Positions 1 to 5,793 of a stretch of DNA of 6,515 nucleotides are shown piece by piece. Numbering within the stretch: the stretch's first letter is position 1; each line of letters starts with the position of its first letter. A model generated the notes under the pieces. The model had not been told where the DNA came from, searched no databases, and saw nothing but the letters and a program-made list of their open reading frames with translations. The position numbers and the translations under genes are program-made. Source of the stretch: Sulfurospirillaceae bacterium (GTDB taxonomy: Bacteria; Campylobacterota; Campylobacteria; Campylobacterales; Sulfurospirillaceae); the NCBI GenBank assembly GCA_028705785.1, contig JAQWCT010000154.1, positions 1 through 6,515 of the forward strand, given 5' to 3'.

Positions 1-1303
1 CACCTACGCACAGCGCCATATCACTACATGTAAACAAAGAGTCACCTGCGCCACTTACATCTTTGACAATACTCCCAAGGGCATTGATATTATCTGTAGG
101 GAGTGCATTTTTGGTATTATTGTATATCATTAGCCCCTCTGCACCGAGCGTCGTAAAGACATATCTAGCATTTGTGGTATCGGCTAATTTGCTAGAAAGT
201 ACGACGAGTCCAGATCTAAAATCATTGAGAGAAAGTCTGATTTCTCTTTCAGTCGGGGTAAGAAGAGTCATGCTTTTAAACTTGGAGATATCGCCAACTT
301 GTGACGAGCTTTGAGAATCAGCTGCCATTGGAATATTGTGAGAAAATCCTAACTTTGTAATATTATTGATAATCCTATTGGTTAGAACGCCATAACTAAA
401 GTCAGAAAAAATAATCAAATCAATATCATTAATACACTGTTGAATTTGATTTAAAATGCTACTTTCAATATCTTTACTAATACCATGTTGTTTTAAATGA
501 TTGACCCTTAGAAGTGTTTTATCTTTTGCTCGAAACCGCTGTTTGAGTGTCGTCGGTCTTGTTGAATCTTCATATAAAGTAACATCGATATCTAACGCTT
601 TTAGCCCATTTTCTACATAGATTTTATTGTCATCGCTTCCTACAACAGAGATGAATTTGACATGAGCACCTAATGTTCTAGCGTGACTAGCAACAATGGC
701 AGCGCCACCTATAAATTTATTATTAGCAAGAGGGCTGACGACGATTGTGGGGTCTTCTTGACTCATGCCGAGGGGTTCACAAGTGATATACTCATCGACG
801 ATAGTATCGCCGATAACCAAGACATTCAAGTTGACAAATTTTTCTACAATAGTTTTTAAATCATCCAGTTTAAACTCGTGTCTTTTGATGTAAGGAGCGC
901 TATGTTTAACATTATAATTTGATGAAAGAAACTCTTGTCTCAACAAATCCATAGATGAAAATCCGATTTCGCCTGAACTAAAGAGGAGTTTCCCTCCGTA
1001 ACTGTTGATAATTTCTAGTTCAGCATTTTCTTTATTTTCATGTTCACTTCCTTTGACAACAATATCTGGTTTATGGTTTTTAATATACTCCACTGCGGGC
1101 ATTTCTAGGATAAAAGCTTCGTCAACATAACTTGTCGCTTGAATGGATTCTAATCTAATATCTTGATTAATACCCTTATTGCTAATACTATCGCTATTAA
1201 CTCCAACGATGAGGTAATCTCCACTCTCTTTAGCAAATTTAAGAAGTCTTAAGTGTCCTGGATGCAAAATATTAAAATCGCCACAGACAAATACTTTTTT
1301 CAT
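1..1303 (-). CDS. HldE-like bifunctional nucleotidyltransferase-PfkB sugar kinase, reversed domain order (3' end missing)
   Basis: Starts at ATG 1303-1301 and stays open to the left edge, giving 434 visible residues without a stop. Residues 1-120 form a cytidylyltransferase-like domain: HxGH nucleotide-binding motif at H14-H17 (HPGH), a GDYLIVGVNSD segment at 28-38, VKGSE at 83-87, and an SSMDLLRQ stretch at 116-123 placed like the ISTTxxI/R motif. Residues about 160-434 form a PfkB/ribokinase-family kinase resembling the HldE kinase: GDTIVDEY at 165-172, glycine motif GGAAIVA at 199-205, SDFSYGVL at 300-307, LTPTERE at 348-354, and the GAGD signature at 418-421 with catalytic-base candidate D421. 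By family the protein would phosphorylate a sugar phosphate at C1 and transfer a nucleotidyl group, as HldE does for ADP-heptose. Classical HldE has the kinase first; here it is second. Usual motif residues are changed (FD to FN at 10-11, GGAAN to GGAAI, TPN to TPT), so substrate or activity may differ. A Shine-Dalgarno AGGA overlaps the stop of the upstream radical SAM gene, 7 nt away. The extreme C-terminus lies outside the window. Confidence 0.88.
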   Translation of the reverse strand, partial: MKKVFVCGDFNILHPGHLRLLKFAKESGDYLIVGVNSDSISNKGINQDIRLESIQATSYVDEAFILEMPAVEYIKNHKPDIVVKGSEHENKENAELEIINSYGGKLLFSSGEIGFSSMDLLRQEFLSSNYNVKHSAPYIKRHEFKLDDLKTIVEKFVNLNVLVIGDTIVDEYITCEPLGMSQEDPTIVVSPLANNKFIGGAAIVASHARTLGAHVKFISVVGSDDNKIYVENGLKALDIDVTLYEDSTRPTTLKQRFRAKDKTLLRVNHLKQHGISKDIESSILNQIQQCINDIDLIIFSDFSYGVLTNRIINNITKLGFSHNIPMAADSQSSSQVGDISKFKSMTLLTPTEREIRLSLNDFRSGLVVLSSKLADTTNARYVFTTLGAEGLMIYNNTKNALPTDNINALGSIVKDVSGAGDSLFTCSDMALCVG

Positions 1304-1310
1304 TATTATC

Positions 1311-2420
1311 CTATATAAAATTGATATGTTGTGGTTTTTCCCCAGTTGGGGCCTTTAGGTTGTGTAATCCCTTTTTATAGCTGTCTAAGACTTCATTCGT
1401 CTTATCTTGTAGGCATAATGTCTCACACATGCTGCAAGCGTCAAATTTATCTGATGCCAAAAAGTCCATGACTTCCCAATATCTATCACTTTTAAGAATA
1501 TCTTTAAAGCGTATGTTAGGGTCAGTGATATTGCCTATGTGATACTGTTTATACTGTTCATTAAAGAAGCTTCCACACGGTGCTATTAATCCTGTACCCG
1601 ACATTTGTAAATGAAATGGTGTGCCGTAACATCGGTTGTAGTTTCGTATTCCTTTAGAGGTTATTTTTGACCATTTTGCTTTAACAAAATAGGTTTCATC
1701 GCTATAGCTTTCAGCTTCTTTGAGCAAATCGTATAATTTTTCATAATCATTATAATTCACACCCAAAGTGCCATCTTTATCATCGCTACAATGTTTGATG
1801 ACGACATAGTCTGGTCTTAACTCTTTACCAAGTTTAGCTAATGGAATAATTTGGTCGCCAAATTTTGGCATAAGTACCATTTGCATACCAATAGTTACAT
1901 CTAAATTTAATTCTTTTTTTATTTTCATAGCTGTTTTGATATTTTCGCATGTTTCATAAAAGTTTTTTTCAGGCACTCCCATGATTTCACTATATCTTTG
2001 AGGTTCTCCCGCACTAAAGTTAAATCTCAAATAGGTTAGCGCTGGTAATATTTTTCGAAGCACTGCTTCTGTTAATGTATTTCCATGAGAAGCCATTGCC
2101 ATATCAAGCCCTACTTGTTTGCCATAAACAATCACATCTTCATAGATAGGATTTGCCGTGCTTTCTCCATCACTGACTAAACTGATGGCTTTAACACCAA
2201 CTTCCGCACAATCATCCAAAAAATTTTTCATAATAGGCAATGTTATTTTATGGGGCTTATTTCTCTGAAGATTGGCATAACAAAATTCACAGTTATACTG
2301 ACAAGCTTGTGTTAGTGCCATATCTATCGTAATGGGGACGATTTTCTCGCCTTTTTTCCATTGTTCTAGTCTATCTTGATGCCACAATATTTTTGAGCCA
2401 TCTAAAATTAATTCTGCCAT
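1311..2420 (-). CDS. radical SAM enzyme with SPASM/twitch-like C-terminal extension (paralogue 1)
   Basis: A 369-residue protein, ATG start, TAG stop. The radical SAM [4Fe-4S] motif is CX3CX2C at C40, C44 and C47, followed by the usual aromatic Y48. A GE motif (DGEST, G85-E86), which binds the SAM amino group in this superfamily, follows at the end of the next strand. The C-terminal part has C264, then C282 in a CX12GX4C arrangement, then C329, C332 and C336. C264, C282, C332 and C336 line up with the paralogue at 4702-5793 and fit one auxiliary iron-sulfur cluster of SPASM/twitch type. It would cleave SAM reductively to a 5'-deoxyadenosyl radical and abstract hydrogen from a substrate. Relatives modify peptides or sugars and aminocyclitols; the sugar genes around it favour a sugar substrate here, which is inference. 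It sits between the transketolase pair and the kinase/nucleotidyltransferase gene, with AAGGG 5 nt before its start. The substrate is unknown. Confidence 0.9.
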   Translation of the reverse strand: MAELILDGSKILWHQDRLEQWKKGEKIVPITIDMALTQACQYNCEFCYANLQRNKPHKITLPIMKNFLDDCAEVGVKAISLVSDGESTANPIYEDVIVYGKQVGLDMAMASHGNTLTEAVLRKILPALTYLRFNFSAGEPQRYSEIMGVPEKNFYETCENIKTAMKIKKELNLDVTIGMQMVLMPKFGDQIIPLAKLGKELRPDYVVIKHCSDDKDGTLGVNYNDYEKLYDLLKEAESYSDETYFVKAKWSKITSKGIRNYNRCYGTPFHLQMSGTGLIAPCGSFFNEQYKQYHIGNITDPNIRFKDILKSDRYWEVMDFLASDKFDACSMCETLCLQDKTNEVLDSYKKGLHNLKAPTGEKPQHINFI

Positions 2421-2425
2421 TATTA

Positions 2426-2430
2426 CCCTT
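2426..2430 (-). promoter_or_regulatory. Shine-Dalgarno site of the second radical SAM gene
   Basis: AAGGG lies 5 nt before ATG 2420-2418. Its first base is shared with the TAA stop of the PYR-half gene, so termination and restart happen within about 12 nt. This supports both the 2420 start and translational coupling. Confidence 0.65.
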
Positions 2431-2918
2431 TATCGACATCGCAAATAGGTTGGACCATTGTAATCAAACATATCTTTTATATCTTGTGTTAAACGCTCTT
2501 TTGTTGGCGAAAAAATCTTGAAATTTTTAAATATTTTCATCATCTCCACATCGTCGCCATCCATGCAATGACTTCTTCCTAAAGTATGAAAATAATTATC
2601 GGCACCTACACCAATTAATTTTACATTCATAGTATGTTCATTTAAATCATAGCGTATTTGCTCATAAGCTCTCATCACTAAAAAAGGAACTTGTGAATAA
2701 ATGATGGGTTTCAGACCTGCTAAAAACATTCCCGCGCTCATGCTAATGGTTGCTTGTTCGCAAATTCCTGTGTTGAAAGTTCTTTCTTTGTGGTTATGAA
2801 AGAAATCATCTAAAACAGCAAACCCCATATCTCCTACGAGTAGAGTCATTTTCTCATCGGCTTTAAAGTATGTATATATTTCGCCCATCACTTCTTGTTT
2901 TGAGGCTAAATTATTCAT
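2430..2918 (-). CDS. transketolase-like subunit, pyrimidine-binding (PYR) domain only
   Basis: A 162-residue protein that should pair with the PP-domain gene immediately upstream to form a heteromeric thiamine-diphosphate enzyme. Visible family marks are LLVGDMG at 26-32, NTGICEQ at 49-55 where E54 is the glutamate that activates ThDP at N1', SAGMFLAGLKPI at 61-72, FLVMRAYEQIRYD at 79-91, and the closing GPTYLR at 155-160. The protein ends there, exactly where the PYR domain normally ends. Split transketolase second halves usually run to about 300 residues and carry a third domain; none is encoded here, since the next gene begins 9 nt on. The start at 2918 is preferred over an upstream in-frame ATG at 3065, because the longer form would read through 150 nt of the PP gene and add unrelated sequence. 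The 2918 ATG also has GGGTGA 5 nt upstream and homology begins right after it. It overlaps the PP gene by 8 nt (ATGAATAA). The ketose donor and acceptor cannot be read from sequence. Confidence 0.88.
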   Translation of the reverse strand: MNNLASKQEVMGEIYTYFKADEKMTLLVGDMGFAVLDDFFHNHKERTFNTGICEQATISMSAGMFLAGLKPIIYSQVPFLVMRAYEQIRYDLNEHTMNVKLIGVGADNYFHTLGRSHCMDGDDVEMMKIFKNFKIFSPTKERLTQDIKDMFDYNGPTYLRCR

Positions 2919-3702
2919 TATTGTCACCCAATACATAACCATCTTGTGTGGGACATCTAAAATGATGTGCAATAGAGTTTTCACACATTTTAATTCCTTT
3001 ACCTTTAATCGTATCGCATACAACGATAGATAAACCATCGTTTTGCATCGTGAAAAACTTAGCAAAGGTCGTTTTTAATGCCATCTCACTGTGCCCGTCA
3101 ATCCTACTAAAATTATCACTATAGGCGTGTAATATTTTTGCTAGTCTATCGTTATCAAGCCCAACATCTGTGACCCTATCCATTGCTTGAAGTCCATTTG
3201 CATCAACAATTAACAGTAAATTATCCAATTTAAATCGATACGCAAGCGCGAGGGCTTCAAAGTTGCTACCCTCTTGCATTTCACCATCTCCAACAAGACA
3301 AACTACTTTTTGCTTTTTCCCTTGCATTTTGAATGCTTGAGCGATACCTACGGCTATGGGTAAACCATGACCAAGGGAGCCAGTGGATGCTTCTATCATA
3401 TAGTCTAAATTTTGAGTTAAACAACCTTTTATAGACGCACCATTATAAAAAGTATCTAATTCATGTTGAGGTAAAAAACCAAGTTCATGCAAAATAACAT
3501 AATAGGCATATGCTCCATGACCTTTACTGATAAGCAGTCTGTCTCGTACATCACTTTTAGCATTATGCTTATCATAATGTAAAAAATCACGAAATAAAAC
3601 GGTCAATATCTCCACCGTAGATAATGAGGGTGCGAGATGCCCCGCACCTGTTTTACACGATAAGGCTATTGTTTTTTGTCTTATATCCTGCGCATTTATC
3701 AC
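2911..3702 (-). CDS. transketolase, N-terminal (thiamine-diphosphate-binding, PP domain) subunit
   Basis: A 263-residue protein matching the N-terminal third of transketolase. GAGH at 19-22 and SKGHG at 59-63 carry the conserved active-site histidines; TGSLGHG is at 107-113. The ThDP/Mg motif starts at GDG 138-140 and ends at N169, so the Mg ligands D139 and N169 are 30 residues apart, as in classical transketolase. KGKGI at 233-237 with ENSIAHH at 241-247 supplies the late histidine motif. With the PYR subunit it should form the ThDP active site and move a two-carbon ketol group between a ketose and an aldose or keto-sugar. The start is GTG at 3702, directly after the epimerase stop, with a strong GGGGGA site 7 nt upstream; the next in-frame ATG would be residue 102, beyond conserved sequence. 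The gene overlaps the PYR gene by 8 nt. Its place beside a sugar epimerase suggests specialised glycan synthesis rather than the housekeeping pentose phosphate pathway, which is inference. Confidence 0.93.
   Translation of the reverse strand: MINAQDIRQKTIALSCKTGAGHLAPSLSTVEILTVLFRDFLHYDKHNAKSDVRDRLLISKGHGAYAYYVILHELGFLPQHELDTFYNGASIKGCLTQNLDYMIEASTGSLGHGLPIAVGIAQAFKMQGKKQKVVCLVGDGEMQEGSNFEALALAYRFKLDNLLLIVDANGLQAMDRVTDVGLDNDRLAKILHAYSDNFSRIDGHSEMALKTTFAKFFTMQNDGLSIVVCDTIKGKGIKMCENSIAHHFRCPTQDGYVLGDNNE
2924..2929 (-). promoter_or_regulatory. Shine-Dalgarno site fixing the PYR-subunit start
   Basis: GGGTGA lies 5 nt before ATG 2918-2916, inside the last codons of the PP-subunit gene. It supports the short 162-residue form and tight coupling, consistent with equal synthesis of the two subunits. 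Confidence 0.6.
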
Positions 3703-4692
3703 TTATTTTTCCCCCAAACACTCAAACCAATCTTTGGTTGCATCTTTAATGCTGTTTTCATCCCAAACAGGAGCTTCCCGCCATTGTTCAATATTGTCAA
3801 GCATTATCTTAACACCTGTCTCAAAACTGACTTTGGGTGTCCACCCTAGCACTTTTTTTATCTTGCTAATGTCAGCATAAGTACAGTCTGGCTCACCTGG
3901 TCTTTTGGGGATGTAAAGTCTCTCTCCACCGAGTAAATCGACTAAATAGTTAATGCTATAGGTGTTATCGCTTCCTACATTAAAGATTTCATTGACGAGA
4001 GCACTTTGACTGGCGATGTAGCAGGCATCTACAATATCTGTTACATAAGTGAAATCCCTCGTTTGTGTACCATCCCCAACAATAGTGAGGGGTTTGTAGT
4101 TTAAGAGTTGTGCTAAAAATACCCCAAATACGGCGCCGTAAGTGCCGCTTGTTCGGTGTCGCACACCGTAAACATTAAAAAATCGCATAGATAAAACGGG
4201 CATATTGTAAACTTGCCCCCAATGCATCACATACTGTTCCCCTACGGTTTTGGTGTGTGCGTAAGGGTATTCTGGTTTAATGGGACTTGTCTCTGGCGTA
4301 GGGTAAATTTCAGGTATACCATAACATGAGCTTGAAGCAGCATAGACAAATTTTTTCAGATTCTTAGATTTTTTAGCCGCCTCTAAAACTCTTATTGTAC
4401 CATCAACATTCGCTTGGTGGTAAGTGAGTGGGTTATTGATTGAAGGGACGATATCTGCTAGTGCCGCGTAATGAAAAACATAATCTACATCTTCAAAGTA
4501 AGTATCCAAATTAACAGAATAATCACCAATATCCACTTGGACGAATGTTATTTTACCTTTATGATGGGCTATATTATCCAATCTTCCATTGGCGAGGTTA
4601 TCAATTACCATAACATCGTATTTTTTAGAGACGAGTAAATCAACCATATGTGAGCCAATAAATCCAGCTCCTCCTGTTACTATTGCTTTCAT
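3703..4692 (-). CDS. NAD-dependent nucleotide-sugar epimerase/dehydratase, extended SDR (GalE/WbpP type)
   Basis: A 329-residue protein, close to the normal length of this family. The Rossmann NAD motif GGAGFIG is at 7-13, with acidic D31 after the second strand to bind the adenosine ribose. ASSSCYG at 119-125 supplies the catalytic serine, and YAHTK at 144-148 gives the Tyr144/Lys148 pair. Extended-SDR marks follow: MRFFNVYG at 169-176, GDGTQTRDFTYVTD at 206-219, and PGEPDCTYADISKIKKVLGW at 265-284. Relatives oxidise C4 of a UDP- or other NDP-sugar with bound NAD, then re-reduce it (4-epimerases) or eliminate water (4,6-dehydratases). The sequence looks more like a 4-epimerase, but substrate and nucleotide are not decided; it could also hand a 4-keto sugar to the transketolase or radical SAM enzymes. 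ATG start with AAAGG about 6 nt upstream. It follows the first radical SAM gene after 9 nt, and its TAA stop abuts the GTG of the transketolase gene. Confidence 0.93.
   Translation of the reverse strand: MKAIVTGGAGFIGSHMVDLLVSKKYDVMVIDNLANGRLDNIAHHKGKITFVQVDIGDYSVNLDTYFEDVDYVFHYAALADIVPSINNPLTYHQANVDGTIRVLEAAKKSKNLKKFVYAASSSCYGIPEIYPTPETSPIKPEYPYAHTKTVGEQYVMHWGQVYNMPVLSMRFFNVYGVRHRTSGTYGAVFGVFLAQLLNYKPLTIVGDGTQTRDFTYVTDIVDACYIASQSALVNEIFNVGSDNTYSINYLVDLLGGERLYIPKRPGEPDCTYADISKIKKVLGWTPKVSFETGVKIMLDNIEQWREAPVWDENSIKDATKDWFECLGEK
3710..3715 (-). promoter_or_regulatory. Shine-Dalgarno site deciding the GTG start of the transketolase PP subunit
   Basis: GGGGGA lies 7 nt before GTG 3702-3700 and within the last codons (Gly-Glu) of the epimerase gene. 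The strong purine run explains use of a GTG start in a gene that has no nearby in-frame ATG. Confidence 0.65.
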
Positions 4693-4701
4693 CTCTTGCC
4701 T

Positions 4702-5793
4702 TTAAATAAAATTATCATGGTTTTGTGGATTTTTCAGTCGCCATAGATATCGATTAACTTCATCCATTCTACAGTTCGCACGACAGCCTGAAATATCAAG
4801 TTTTTCTTTGACATAAGTGATAGATGCGAGTCTTTTTTCACTTTCCCATGCGGTTTCAAATGAGCTCTCTTTTAAGTTACCATAACAAAATTTACTTTGC
4901 TGAAGGTAGGCACTGCATCCATATAAGTCTCCGTTTGCCATTAAATGTGCCCAAAAATAGGGCGTTGAGTAACATTTTTTATAGCTATGACCCGTTTCTA
5001 GTTTTTTCATGGTATTGCTTCTGAAAACAACATTAAAATGCTCATCATTGAGTTTTTCAAGTTCTTTTTCAAGTTCAAGCATAGGTTTATAATCAATATC
5101 TTTATATTTTTTAGTTTCGCTAAAGAGATGTTGCGAATAGGGCTTAATGACAAGATAGTCGAGTCCAAGTTCTTTAACTTTTTTGGCTAATACTAATGCT
5201 TCGTCTTTATTTTCAGGAAGCAGTAGCATTTGTGCCCCTAGTGTACAGCTAAAATTATTCTCTTTTCTGGTTTTAACAGCGAGTTTCATATTTTCAAGCA
5301 CTTTATCAAAATCATCTGCTTTGGTTCTGTGGATTTGAGAATAGGTTTCTTTTGTACCTGCATTAATACTAATTTTCACCCATGAAGCATTTTTAAATAT
5401 TTTGTAGACATTTTTTTCATTGAGCATCACAAAATTGGTTGTAATGGAGCTATCTAACCCAATATTAGTACAGTGTTCGATAATGTCATCAAGTTCTTTA
5501 TGTAAAAGTGGTTCACCTTCACCTGCAAACATGACACTTTTTACCCCTTTTTGAGCCATTTCTCCCAATCTTTGTTTTAAAAGGTCTGCTTCCCAACGAA
5601 TATTTTGATAACCAATGTAGTCAACGCCACAAAATGTACAGCGATGATTACATGCACCTACAGGAGAGATTTCAACATATATTGGATATATATTTTTTAA
5701 TTTTTCCAAATCATCACTTGCTTCAATCCATTGGGCAACTCTTGTTGGATGAAAGCTTAGTTTGTGGCTATCAATTGCGTATTTATCGCTCAT
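4702..5793 (-). CDS. radical SAM enzyme with SPASM/twitch-like C-terminal extension (paralogue 2)
   Basis: A 363-residue protein. The radical SAM CX3CX2C motif is at C48, C52 and C55, and a GEGEP motif at 91-95 serves SAM binding. The C-terminal region carries C274, C293 (CX13GX4C), C303, C337 and C341 (CX3C). C274, C293, C337 and C341 are shared with the paralogue at 1311-2420 and could hold one auxiliary [4Fe-4S] cluster. The two proteins also share layout, for example a QMxLxP segment here at 188-193, DYLVIKP at 212-218, a K/RCYxTPxx block before the first auxiliary cysteine, and a terminal NFI. It is expected to make a 5'-deoxyadenosyl radical and act on a sugar or sugar-nucleotide if the operon context is a guide; a peptide substrate cannot be excluded. 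The ATG start overlaps the end of the preceding unknown gene by 11 nt and has AAGGA 5 nt upstream. It precedes the epimerase gene by 9 nt. Confidence 0.9.
   Translation of the reverse strand: MSDKYAIDSHKLSFHPTRVAQWIEASDDLEKLKNIYPIYVEISPVGACNHRCTFCGVDYIGYQNIRWEADLLKQRLGEMAQKGVKSVMFAGEGEPLLHKELDDIIEHCTNIGLDSSITTNFVMLNEKNVYKIFKNASWVKISINAGTKETYSQIHRTKADDFDKVLENMKLAVKTRKENNFSCTLGAQMLLLPENKDEALVLAKKVKELGLDYLVIKPYSQHLFSETKKYKDIDYKPMLELEKELEKLNDEHFNVVFRSNTMKKLETGHSYKKCYSTPYFWAHLMANGDLYGCSAYLQQSKFCYGNLKESSFETAWESEKRLASITYVKEKLDISGCRANCRMDEVNRYLWRLKNPQNHDNFI

Noticed and set aside
63..314. Plus-strand ORF of 83 codons
   Set aside because: Lies antisense within the kinase domain of the nucleotidyltransferase-kinase gene, which has clear PfkB motifs in the other strand; no Shine-Dalgarno and no family resemblance.
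1304..1310. Promoter or terminator between the second radical SAM gene and the kinase gene
   Set aside because: Only 7 nt separate the genes and they hold ribosome-binding sequence; no hairpin or promoter elements are possible in that space.
2430..2918. PYR subunit as a pseudogene truncated by frameshift or nonsense mutation
   Set aside because: The protein ends at the natural domain boundary, and the next gene's Shine-Dalgarno overlaps the stop, leaving no room for lost domain III sequence.
2919..3065. Upstream extension of the PYR-subunit gene to an ATG at 3065
   Set aside because: It would overlap the transketolase PP gene by about 150 nt in another frame and adds residues unlike the family; the ATG at 2918 has its own Shine-Dalgarno and gives the family N-terminus.
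4824..5024. Plus-strand ORF of 66 codons
   Set aside because: Antisense shadow of the radical SAM gene across its conserved auxiliary-cysteine region; no independent support.
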